A DNA stretch of 64,000 nucleotides from Candidatus Peribacteria bacterium (GTDB lineage Bacteria > Patescibacteriota > Gracilibacteria > Peribacterales > Peribacteraceae), in NCBI GenBank assembly GCA_023245865.1, contig JAHFJN010000001.1, forward strand, positions 612,722 through 676,721, read 5' to 3'. Below the pieces are notes generated by a model. That model saw nothing but the letters and a program-made list of their open reading frames with translations, was not told the DNA's origin and ran no database searches. Position 1 is the first letter of the stretch. Each line of letters starts with the position of its first letter. Shown here one piece after another: positions 26,881 through 35,574 of this stretch. A program made the translations under genes and the position numbers.

Positions 26881-27990
26881 TTACGGTAGCGTAATGTTGC
26901 CGACTGTTATAATTTTGCCACCGGTGAACTTTTTCGAGACGTAGGAGATACCCACTGGGTCGCCGGCCTTATCGAAATGGAACGTTCCGACGATGCCCGT
27001 ATATGGCTGCATGCCATAAAGGTAATCACGAACCGCAGGTCCGTCTGTTCCTGCGGCCTTGAACGCCTGCGCAAACACATTCATGGCATCGAACGCATAC
27101 GCCACCCAAGAAATACTCGACTTCGGTTCACCGTACTTCGCCTTCACATCGGTTTCAAATTTCGTTCCCTCGCCCGCCGTCGGCACATTGATGAGTGTCA
27201 CTCCTTCGGCTGCATCGCCCGCGACCTGCACGACAACGGCGGAATCCATCGTATCTGCCCCTGTGATCCTCTGCGTAAACCCTTGCTGTCGGAACTGCTG
27301 CACCATCACGGCATCCACGGCGTCCGAATTGGCATTGGGTACAAAGACATCAAACTGCGCAGACTTCATGCGGGTCAGAAGCGAGCGGAAATCCTTCGTG
27401 CCCGGCTCAACGTTTTCATCGAACACAACGGAACCGGCAGGGAGATCTTTCTTGAGCGAGACTTTGAGTGCCTGCGCGTAATCGGTGTTCTCGCTCATGA
27501 GGGCGACCTTCGCCAACTTGTTGTCTGCAAAATATTTCGCCATCGCTTTCGTCTTTCCCGCATCACTCGGATAGTCGCGGAAGACGAAGTCTCCTGCTTT
27601 ACTGACATCGGGGCTGCTGCTTCCCGGTGAGATCATGGGCACCTTGCCTGCCTCGGCAATCGGAGCGGCTGCGAGGGTTTCGCCGCTGCAGAGACCTCCG
27701 ATGATGGCAACGACCTTGTCGACGTTCACGAGTTTCTGGGCGGCGTTCGCTGCATCCGCGCCGGAGCACTTGCCATCTTCCGCAATAAGTTCGAGTTGTT
27801 TGCCATTGATACCTCCTGCAGCATTGATGCGATCAATCGCGAGGCGCGTGCCACTCAGCATATCAGCACCGATCGCAGCGGCGTCTCCCGTGAGAGGACC
27901 GATGAGACCGATCTTGATCGTAGTGCCGCTTGGCTGACAGGCAGCGAGCGCGAGCATCGCGAGCGATGGAAGAAGAGCGAGACGCTTCAT
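26881..27990 (-). CDS. livJ: LIV-type periplasmic-binding lipoprotein (LivJ/BraC-like)
   Basis: Lipobox-like MLALAACQPS; IKIGLIGPLTGDAAAIGADMLSGTRLAIDRINAAGGINGKQLELIAEDGKC. Confidence 0.9.
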   Translation of the reverse strand: MKRLALLPSLAMLALAACQPSGTTIKIGLIGPLTGDAAAIGADMLSGTRLAIDRINAAGGINGKQLELIAEDGKCSGADAANAAQKLVNVDKVVAIIGGLCSGETLAAAPIAEAGKVPMISPGSSSPDVSKAGDFVFRDYPSDAGKTKAMAKYFADNKLAKVALMSENTDYAQALKVSLKKDLPAGSVVFDENVEPGTKDFRSLLTRMKSAQFDVFVPNANSDAVDAVMVQQFRQQGFTQRITGADTMDSAVVVQVAGDAAEGVTLINVPTAGEGTKFETDVKAKYGEPKSSISWVAYAFDAMNVFAQAFKAAGTDGPAVRDYLYGMQPYTGIVGTFHFDKAGDPVGISYVSKKFTGGKIITVGNITLP

Positions 27991-28019
27991 AGAAAGGATG
28001 GGAAGAGGATTGGGGTTCA

Positions 28020-28751
28020 CTATACCAATTCTGCACCGAAATACAATTCCTGCAACTCTTTACTTTTCTTCACCTCCTGCGGCTTGCCGGTAAGAACCAC
28101 CCTGCCCACATCCATCACGATCACGCGATCGCAGATGCGGCTGATGAACGGCAAATCGTGTTCGATGATCACGACGGTTTTTCCTTCTATTTTGAGCTGA
28201 CGAATCAGGTCCGCCACCTGCTCCGTCATCTTCGGACTCACACCCGCTGTCGGCTCATCGAGGAGGAAAAAAGTTTTCCCGCTCTTGAGGGTGCGTGCGA
28301 TCTCAAGCAGCCGCATTTGCCCTCCGCTTAAGCTCCCCGCCTTCTTCTTCGCATGACTCAGTAACCCCACCATATCGAGGGTACCATGTACGACATCTTT
28401 GAGGTTTCCTAAATTTTTGCGATCTTGCTTCGGGAGTGCTTCGAGTGCGACGAGCACATTCTCCTCGAGCGTCATCTCGCGGAAGATCCCGAAGTTCTGA
28501 AAGACGCGGCCGATCCCAAGCTTCGCGCGCTTGCTCGGCGACACATTCGTGATGTCCTGCCCGCGGTAATGAACACTCCCGCTTGTTGGCTTTAGAAAAC
28601 CCGAGAGCACATTGAAGAGCGTGGTTTTCCCCGAACCATTGGGGCCTATGAGCCCGACGATTTCCCCCTCGTCCACGCTCAAGGAAACTCCATGTAAGAT
28701 GGAATGATCTTGAATGGTCAATGACAAATGAGAAACGGATAAGAGACTCAT
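28020..28751 (-). CDS. livG: LIV-type ABC transporter ATPase
   Basis: GLIGPNGSGKTTLFNVLSGFLKPTSG; SLSGGQMRLLEIARTL; FFLLDEPTAGVSP. Confidence 0.9.
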   Translation of the reverse strand: MSLLSVSHLSLTIQDHSILHGVSLSVDEGEIVGLIGPNGSGKTTLFNVLSGFLKPTSGSVHYRGQDITNVSPSKRAKLGIGRVFQNFGIFREMTLEENVLVALEALPKQDRKNLGNLKDVVHGTLDMVGLLSHAKKKAGSLSGGQMRLLEIARTLKSGKTFFLLDEPTAGVSPKMTEQVADLIRQLKIEGKTVVIIEHDLPFISRICDRVIVMDVGRVVLTGKPQEVKKSKELQELYFGAELV

Positions 28752-28768
28752 AAATAAAGAGTAGCAGA

Positions 28769-30433
28769 CTATCTCTTCACTACTTCTTTCAAAAACGCCG
28801 CAAATAGTGGATGTGGTCGGTGCGGGCGACTCAGGAACTCGGGATGAAATTGCGAGCCCACCATGAACGGATGATCCTTCACTTCGACAATTTCGGCGAG
28901 GCCGGTCTCCGGCCAGATCCCGGAAAAGAGAAGGCCGTTCTTCTCAAGTTCTTGTTTGAAATCATTATTGAATTCGTAGCGGTGGCGGTGGCGTTCTGAA
29001 ACTGTTGTCTCCCCGTATGCCTTCGCCGCTTTGCTGCCAGGGACTAGTTTGCACGTGTACGCGCCGAGGCGGAGCGTCCCCCCCTTCTCCTTATCTTTGT
29101 GCTGACCGGGGAGGAAGTGGACGACATACTTGTCGCGCGTCAGTGCCCCCGCTTCGTCAAATTCTTCGCTGGTGAGCTCACTGTCTTTGAACACCGACCG
29201 CGCAAACTCGATCGTCATGATCTGGGCGCCGAGGCAGAGGCCAAGGTACGGGATCTTTTTGGTGCGAGCATAGTTGGCTGCGGCGATTTTCCCTTCGATC
29301 CCGCGTGTCCCGAATCCTCCGGGTACTAAAATTCCATCGGCCTTCTTGAGTAAGTCCCACGCCTCCGAATCTTTCCTTTGAAGCTTTTCGCTGTCCACCC
29401 ACAAAATCTCCGCCTTCGCGCCGTTGAAGACCGCCGCGCTCTTGATCGCTTCGATCACGCTCAAGTATGCATCTTCGAGGTGGGTGTATTTCCCGACAAG
29501 TGCGATCGTCACTTCTTTCGTCGCGGCCTCATGGCGACGCATCCCCTCCTCCCACTCGTGCATGTTCGGACGCAGGTTCCCGAGATCCAATGCTTTGCCG
29601 ATAATCTGTGCGATGCGGTACTGCTGGAGGTGGAGCGGCACGTCGTAGATGCTCGGCATGGTAGGGGCCGGGATCACAGCCTCGCGCGGCACGCCGCAGA
29701 AGGTACTGATTTTATCGAGCAGGTCATCGGGGATCTTATAGTCCGCGCGGGTGAGGATCATGTCGGGCTGGAGTCCGATTCTTCGAAGTTCACGGACGGA
29801 GAGCTGCGTCGGCTTCGTCTTGAGTTCTTTGCTGCCTTTCAAGTACGGCAACAAGGTGAGGTGCACATGGAAGAGTCGATTGGCTCCGAGTTCACTGCGC
29901 ATCTGACGAACTGCCTCCAAAAACGGCTCTCCTTCGATATCCCCGACCGTGCCTCCGACTTCCACCATCATGATGTCCGTGCCACTCGCTTTGGCCGCGC
30001 CCGTGATCGTTTTTTTGATGGCATCGGTAATGTGAGGAACCACTTGGATGGTCCCCCCGAGGAAATCACCTTTGCGCTCGCGCGCGAGCACGTCGGTGTA
30101 GATCCGCCCCGTTGTCACGGTACTCAATTTACTCATCGGCTCGTCGATGAAGCGTTCGTAATGTCCGAGATCCAAGTCCGTTTCCGCACCGTCATCGGTG
30201 ACAAACACTTCGCCGTGCTGAAACGGCGACATCGTACCGGGATCCACATTCAAATAGGGATCCAGTTTCTGGACAAAGACCTTGAGTCCGCACGCTTTTA
30301 AAATCGCGCCGATCGATGCGGCTGCGATCCCCTTGCCGAGACTGCTGCACACACCTCCTGTAACAATGATGTATTTCGCTTGCCGGCCGTAGCTCTTCTT
30401 TGAGCGAAGGCCGGGCGTCTCAATTGAAACCAT
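28769..30433 (-). CDS. pyrG: CTP synthase
   Basis: KYIIVTGGVCSSLGKGIAAASIGAILKACG; DPYLNVDPGTMSPFQHGEVFVTDDGAETDLDLGHYERF; GATase GGFGTRGIEGK, YLGLCLGAQ. Confidence 0.97.
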   Translation of the reverse strand: MVSIETPGLRSKKSYGRQAKYIIVTGGVCSSLGKGIAAASIGAILKACGLKVFVQKLDPYLNVDPGTMSPFQHGEVFVTDDGAETDLDLGHYERFIDEPMSKLSTVTTGRIYTDVLARERKGDFLGGTIQVVPHITDAIKKTITGAAKASGTDIMMVEVGGTVGDIEGEPFLEAVRQMRSELGANRLFHVHLTLLPYLKGSKELKTKPTQLSVRELRRIGLQPDMILTRADYKIPDDLLDKISTFCGVPREAVIPAPTMPSIYDVPLHLQQYRIAQIIGKALDLGNLRPNMHEWEEGMRRHEAATKEVTIALVGKYTHLEDAYLSVIEAIKSAAVFNGAKAEILWVDSEKLQRKDSEAWDLLKKADGILVPGGFGTRGIEGKIAAANYARTKKIPYLGLCLGAQIMTIEFARSVFKDSELTSEEFDEAGALTRDKYVVHFLPGQHKDKEKGGTLRLGAYTCKLVPGSKAAKAYGETTVSERHRHRYEFNNDFKQELEKNGLLFSGIWPETGLAEIVEVKDHPFMVGSQFHPEFLSRPHRPHPLFAAFLKEVVKR

Positions 30434-30522
30434 AGGAGAAACTGGGCAAGTTCAGGGGAGGAGCCCGCCTCTATACTACGAAAAGCGGAGAAAGAAGCAA
30501 GCAAAATGAAATTCAGCATCAT

Positions 30523-31395
30523 TTATTCAGCTTCTTCGGCATTTTGCGCCGCCCGATAGAACCGGGCTCGGACAAACCGTCCATGCAAAGGTTCCGGGGT
30601 ACCGTTCACATTCACAATTTCGATCTGGCGGTTCGCCTCGGGACGATCCGCATCGAGCAAACGAGAATTACCATGCATAATCGTCGTGCTCGTTTCATCA
30701 TTGATGACAGTTTCCCGATCGAGCATCGCATGATGTTTGAGATGTCCGACATTGATTTTCCCGACGAGAAATCCTCCAGGATCAAGATGTGAGGGTAATC
30801 CCTTTCTCTCTCTGCGGAATGCCCCCAGTAGTTTTCTGCCTGATGCGCGCGTCTCAAAGATAGCTCGCAATTGTGCAACAGTCATATGAGGAATCTCGTA
30901 ATGCATGTCCTCCAGAGGATACAAAATGCTTTGGATGGGTTTGGATTCGATATCCGGTAAAAATTCCTCCACCGGTTGATCGGACCGAATCGCTGAATCT
31001 TTTGGTGTGAGAATGGCACGCACAATCGGTGTGTACTTCCCATCCGCCAATTGCCTCAATGCCCGCAGCAGTCTTCCATTCGTACGATCTGAAAGATCTG
31101 TCACGAGGGTATCGATGACGAGCCCGTTTGCATCGAATCCGATTTCGGTCGTCTCTTGTTCGAAACCCTCCAAGCCACTCTGCGCAGCAAAACTGCGGAT
31201 ACTGAATTGAATGGAACCCGGGACGGAACCGCTCTGAATCTTCTCGGCAAGCAATTGCTCCTGCCACCGCAGCGGCACTTTCACTTGAATCATCCGGGCA
31301 TCGCTCTTATAGATTGAATGTGTATCCGGTATATCGCTCATCCCCGTTAGCACACCATCGCTCGTGACCAATGCTTCGGAGGGAGAAAGTTCCAT
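30523..31395 (-). CDS. Hypothetical protein (nucleotide-cluster neighbour)
   Basis: 290-aa ORF; no family recognised. Confidence 0.55.
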   Translation of the reverse strand: MELSPSEALVTSDGVLTGMSDIPDTHSIYKSDARMIQVKVPLRWQEQLLAEKIQSGSVPGSIQFSIRSFAAQSGLEGFEQETTEIGFDANGLVIDTLVTDLSDRTNGRLLRALRQLADGKYTPIVRAILTPKDSAIRSDQPVEEFLPDIESKPIQSILYPLEDMHYEIPHMTVAQLRAIFETRASGRKLLGAFRRERKGLPSHLDPGGFLVGKINVGHLKHHAMLDRETVINDETSTTIMHGNSRLLDADRPEANRQIEIVNVNGTPEPLHGRFVRARFYRAAQNAEEAE

Positions 31396-31400
31396 AATAA

Positions 31401-32213
31401 TCAGATAGTACGCCCCGTGCGGGCGGTACGAAATCCGGCCATCACGCCCTGCACGTATCCTTGCACATGGGGCAACGACAACTGATCGTTCATTTCTGAA
31501 CGCAGTCCCTTCTCCGCATCAACGGAGAAAAAGGGATGTGAAAGATTGCGAACTAAGGTACATACACGCTGCGCGGCATTTTGCCGATTGAATCCCCCCG
31601 CAAAACCAACGATCACATCGGACCCGAACGTGCGCTTGAGCGCGACGTGTATTTTGATCGCTTCGTCGATGACGATATCTTTCCCTTGTCCGCAGGACGG
31701 ATCGATCAGCACATGCTGGAACGCACCGCGATGCTGATCGATTTCATCGAGAACGGCAACGACACCTTGCTTCATGAGTGTCGGCCGCACTTGGTAAATC
31801 AGCTGCATTTCAGGATATGCTTCGAGAATGCGCTCGATCTCCTTTTTGGAAGGAGTTCCATTGATCTGTGCGGTGCGGCAAAGATGATCGCGATACAGAT
31901 CATGAAAGATGTTGATGAGATGCGTCGCAAACTCATGCTCGCCATTTGTCTCATAGTGCACGACGGGCAAGGCTCTTGTGCCGGTTTTCTCTGCAAGCTT
32001 CACGAGCGACGGGAGGTCTTTGACATGTCTGGGGTTCGTGGATGAGCCTCCGGTTACCAATTCTTTACTCGCAAGGAAACCGACCATACCCGTGCGATAC
32101 GCACTGTTATGAAGTCCGTGTTGCTCAAACACTTGGAGCAACGGCTCCAGCTCTTCCTGTTTCGTAACGCCCGTGACGCCGACGTAGGGTTTTGTTGGAG
32201 AGATGCTTGACAT
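31401..32213 (-). CDS. Phosphoribosylanthranilate isomerase (TrpF)-like TIM-barrel protein
   Basis: VTGVTKQEELEPLLQVFEQHGL...; VIVGFAGGFNRQNAAQRV...FFSVDAEKGLRSEMNDQLSL resembles the TrpF phosphate-binding end; weak. Confidence 0.5.
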   Translation of the reverse strand: MSSISPTKPYVGVTGVTKQEELEPLLQVFEQHGLHNSAYRTGMVGFLASKELVTGGSSTNPRHVKDLPSLVKLAEKTGTRALPVVHYETNGEHEFATHLINIFHDLYRDHLCRTAQINGTPSKKEIERILEAYPEMQLIYQVRPTLMKQGVVAVLDEIDQHRGAFQHVLIDPSCGQGKDIVIDEAIKIHVALKRTFGSDVIVGFAGGFNRQNAAQRVCTLVRNLSHPFFSVDAEKGLRSEMNDQLSLPHVQGYVQGVMAGFRTARTGRTI

Positions 32214-32235
32214 AAATACAATATACACTGTAAAT
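32207..32235 (+). promoter_or_regulatory. Candidate sigma70 promoter TTGACA-N17-GTAAAT for the URC1-like gene
   Basis: TTGACA at 32207-32212, GTAAAT at 32230-32235, ATG at 32252. Confidence 0.45.
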
Positions 32236-32251
32236 TACCATTTGCAACCAT

Positions 32252-33451
32252 ATGCTTCAGCAACCCCAGCTTACATTTCCGGAAGATACGCAGACGGATG
32301 TCGTTATTCCGAGAGCAAAAAACAGAGGACGGGGCAATGCGATCGGGCTACCGGGGGGCGCATACGGATTTCAAATGGAAATAGCACGTATGTTACACAA
32401 AGCGAACGGTGGAATGCATGGAACCATTGATCCTGCACATCAACCGGAACTTGCCCACACCGATCCGCGCGTACATATTCATGGGCATCCCAACTGGGCT
32501 GATCCGAAAAATATTGTGAGTTTTCATGCACGCGGACACCGTGCCGCGATCGACAATCTTAATCTTGTTCCGGACTATTGGTTCCTGCCAACCATATCCG
32601 TCTCACAGAGTTACTTCGGGCACCCAAGCATCAAAAATGCCATGGACGCAGGCCGGCTGAGGCCAGATAACAAAAACCTGTTTGCAGACGGAACATATGT
32701 TGTCACGGACATCAACATCGACCCGGTCTGGCACCTAGACGGGCTCGCGGAGCGTATCGGCATGGATGCATATGGTTTCCGGGACCATCTCTTTAAGATC
32801 ACCAATCATCGCGAGCTGATTGAGCTCCCCGAAATCCCTTACTTTCTGCCACCGATGGATGGGCCGAACATCCATGTTTTTGGAGACATCAGTAAACTGC
32901 AGGATCCGAGTACCCCCATTGCTGCGCGCAGTCACGACTACTGTCGGGACGGCGATAATTATGGTCTACGTTGCACCTGCGCTCCTTTCAAAGAATTCGC
33001 CATTGAAGAAATGCTCAAGCTCGCAATCGAGCGCGATGGCGTCGGACTCCTCGTGCTCTACCCAGAGGAAGGCAGAAATCTGGGGTCGGTCATCAAACAT
33101 CTAGTCTATAATCGCAGAGAGACCCGTCCCGAAGGCGACACTGCAGCGTTGTACATGGAAACGACCGAGGATATCGCAGGCGGCGAAGATGCCCGTATGC
33201 ACTGGAGTAAGCCCGATGCCTACAAGTGGTTGCTCGGTCCGCAGGCCCGCATCGATTACTGGCTCTCCGAAAATCCGCACAAGAGAGACGCACTGCAAGA
33301 ACAGGGAATTCAGATCGGAGAAATCGTGAATCTGCCTGAAGAACGGATTCCAGAACGTGCACGAGTGGAAATTAACGCAAAGCGAGGATTCGCCGGATAC
33401 AGCGGCAAGGTACTACCCAGTATTGGCCACGACGCTGTCACTCCCGCGTGA
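32252..33451 (+). CDS. GTP cyclohydrolase II-like protein of the URC1 (uracil catabolism) type
   Basis: C-terminal core HDYCRDGDNYGLRCTCAPFKEF...GVGLLVLYPEEGRNLGSVIKHLVYN is the GCHII core; N-terminal extension PELAHTDPRVHIHGHPNWADPKNIVSFHARGH...RPTI/LPTISVSQ...DINIDPVWHLDGLAERIG and YFLPPMDGPNIHVFGD matches URC1-type proteins, not RibA. Confidence 0.75.
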   Translation: MLQQPQLTFPEDTQTDVVIPRAKNRGRGNAIGLPGGAYGFQMEIARMLHKANGGMHGTIDPAHQPELAHTDPRVHIHGHPNWADPKNIVSFHARGHRAAIDNLNLVPDYWFLPTISVSQSYFGHPSIKNAMDAGRLRPDNKNLFADGTYVVTDINIDPVWHLDGLAERIGMDAYGFRDHLFKITNHRELIELPEIPYFLPPMDGPNIHVFGDISKLQDPSTPIAARSHDYCRDGDNYGLRCTCAPFKEFAIEEMLKLAIERDGVGLLVLYPEEGRNLGSVIKHLVYNRRETRPEGDTAALYMETTEDIAGGEDARMHWSKPDAYKWLLGPQARIDYWLSENPHKRDALQEQGIQIGEIVNLPEERIPERARVEINAKRGFAGYSGKVLPSIGHDAVTPA

Positions 33452-33452
33452 T

Positions 33453-34541
33453 TCATAAACAGTAATTCCCCCCTGCATCCGTGATGGCGATGGTATGCGG
33501 GTGGCTCTCCTTGAGGCTCGCTTCGGTGATGCGGATGAACTCTGCGTTTTTGTGGAATTCCCGGAGGTTCTTGGACCCCACGTAGTAGAACGCAGAGCGC
33601 AGACTCCCTGCTGCTTGATACAAAAAATCACCGACGCTGCCCTTGAGGGGAACCACCCCCTCCACCCCCTCGGGAATTAATTTTTTCGCATCGGTCTTCA
33701 TCGATTGCCCATAGCGCTCCGCGCCTCCCCGCTGCATCGCAGAAACCGACCCCATCCCGCGGTACTGCTTGAACTTTTTGCCGTCGATCGTGACGGTTTC
33801 CCCCGCAGACTCTTCGTACCCCGCAAGCATCGACCCGAGCATCACAGCACTTGCACCTGTCGCGAGCGCTTTTGCGATGTCGCCCATTTGGCGGATGCCG
33901 CCATCGGCAATGAAAGTTACCTTAGAGCCACGAACAGCACGTGCGACCTCCATCAATGCCGTCACTTGCGGCACACCCATCCCTGTGACGATCCGTGTGG
34001 TGCAGATGCTCCCGGGACCGACGCCCACTCGGAGGATATCCGCACCCGCTTTGATCAAGTCCTTCGCACCCTCGTACGTTGCGATATTGCCCGCCATGAT
34101 CACCACTTTCTTGCCATGGTTTTTTTTGATGAAGCGAACGGCGTCCATGATGAAGTCACTGTGTCCGTGGCCGCTATCGACGACGATCATATCTACGCCC
34201 ACATTCACAAGAGCCTTCACGCGCTGCTCCATGTCCGTGCCTGCGCCGATCGCTGCGGCCGCGATCAATTTTTTCTTCTTCACGTCTTTCACGAGTCCGG
34301 CCTGTTTTTCAATGGTAAGATTGCGGTGCAAAACCCCCAGTCCGCCTGCTTCCGCAATTGCAATCGCCATGCTTCCTTCCGTCACGGTATCCATCGGAGA
34401 ACTCAGGATCGGAAGCTTCAGCGTGATCCGCGGATGCAAGGTTGTCGTAAGATCCACTTTTTCACGTGCGACCGTAGCCTTGCGTGGAAGCAAAAGCACG
34501 TCATCGAAGGTCAGGCCTTCAGAGGTACAAATTTTTACCAT
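33453..34541 (-). CDS. guaB: IMP dehydrogenase lacking the CBS module
   Basis: GLTFDDVLLLP, VVDSGHGHSD, GVGPGSICTTRIVTGMGVPQ, FIADGGIRQMGDIAKALATGA, YRGMGSVSAMQRGGAERY. LGVLHRNLTIEKQAGLVKDVKKKKLIAAAAIG runs straight through where the CBS pair normally sits. Confidence 0.92.
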   Translation of the reverse strand: MVKICTSEGLTFDDVLLLPRKATVAREKVDLTTTLHPRITLKLPILSSPMDTVTEGSMAIAIAEAGGLGVLHRNLTIEKQAGLVKDVKKKKLIAAAAIGAGTDMEQRVKALVNVGVDMIVVDSGHGHSDFIMDAVRFIKKNHGKKVVIMAGNIATYEGAKDLIKAGADILRVGVGPGSICTTRIVTGMGVPQVTALMEVARAVRGSKVTFIADGGIRQMGDIAKALATGASAVMLGSMLAGYEESAGETVTIDGKKFKQYRGMGSVSAMQRGGAERYGQSMKTDAKKLIPEGVEGVVPLKGSVGDFLYQAAGSLRSAFYYVGSKNLREFHKNAEFIRITEASLKESHPHTIAITDAGGNYCL

Positions 34542-35532
34542 GTTCGGTGGGAATGAAAGTGCACTCAAATGCCCAAGCGATAATTTGGTCGATCTGCGCC
34601 TCATCAAAGATCTCATGCGTGCGCAGTAACTCGATCTCTTTCGTGAGGTTCGTGCGCAGCATCGAAGGGTTGTCGGTATTAATGCAGAACTTCACTTCGT
34701 TTTTCCAGAGCGTCTGCAATACCTCCTTGAGGTGCTTGCCGTCCTTGATGAATCCGACGCTCAAGTTTGAGGTAGGGCATAGACACATCGTGAGATTCTT
34801 TTTGCGCACCTTCTCCATCAGTTTCTTGTCGGTATAGGCGCGAAAACCATGGTTCAAGCGATCGAGCGGGAGAACATCGAGCACGTGATCCATCTCCTCC
34901 GCGGTACCATCTTCCCCCGTATGCACGGTCGTCTTGAGGCCGCTTGCACGCGCCTCCGCATAGAGATCGGTGTAATCCTCGTACTTGAAGCCCTCTTTTT
35001 TCGGGCCGGCGATGTCGATGCCAACAACCCCGCGCGATCGATACTTGATGGCCTTGCGTACGATGATCGCATTCACGTCCTTCGGAAGTCTGCGGTCAAG
35101 CATCAGCATAAGCCCCGCGCGCACTTTCGGAAATTCCGCGAGCGCGCGCTCCATGCCGCGAAGGGCAGCGAGGATGATTTGATCGAGATCCCGCTCGCCT
35201 TCGCGATTGCGATAGAGCGGATTAAAGCCCGGCTCCTGTAATGTGATGTTATTCACGCGATACGCACCCGAGATCACCTCGTAGAGCGTGCGCTCCATAG
35301 CAACCGGCGAACTCTGCACGAGTTCCGTGAGGTGGAAGAGTTTGTGGTAGTCCTCCCACGTGACCTTCTCTTTATTGAGCGTGACCAAATCAAAAAATTC
35401 CCAGTAGTCTTTACTCGGCAGCTTGATCCCCTGCTCATGCGCAATACTCCAGAGCACGTGCGGCTCGACCGACTGTCCGAGGTGGAAGTGCAACTCCGCG
35501 AGCTCCTTTTGGGGTCTGCTTAGCGTAACCAT
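34519..35532 (-). CDS. Adenosine deaminase-family amidohydrolase
   Basis: ELHFHLGQS, VVGIDIAGPKKEG, TVHTGEDG, RLNHGFRA, LCPTSNLSVG, CINTDNPSM. Confidence 0.85.
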   Translation of the reverse strand: MVTLSRPQKELAELHFHLGQSVEPHVLWSIAHEQGIKLPSKDYWEFFDLVTLNKEKVTWEDYHKLFHLTELVQSSPVAMERTLYEVISGAYRVNNITLQEPGFNPLYRNREGERDLDQIILAALRGMERALAEFPKVRAGLMLMLDRRLPKDVNAIIVRKAIKYRSRGVVGIDIAGPKKEGFKYEDYTDLYAEARASGLKTTVHTGEDGTAEEMDHVLDVLPLDRLNHGFRAYTDKKLMEKVRKKNLTMCLCPTSNLSVGFIKDGKHLKEVLQTLWKNEVKFCINTDNPSMLRTNLTKEIELLRTHEIFDEAQIDQIIAWAFECTFIPTEHGKNLYL

Positions 35533-35574
35533 AGGGTATTCTTACCCTAAGCGCAGGCTGAAGGCAAATGGAAA

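Noticed and set aside
25425-26894. 489-aa plus-strand ORF
   Set aside because: Fully antisense to livM and livH, which have clear family motifs; translated product is Arg/His/Asp-rich with no recognisable domain. A shadow ORF.
29378-30301. 307-aa plus-strand ORF
   Set aside because: Antisense to pyrG, whose motifs are unambiguous.
33705-34629. 283- and 286-aa plus-strand ORFs
   Set aside because: Antisense to guaB; shadow frames.
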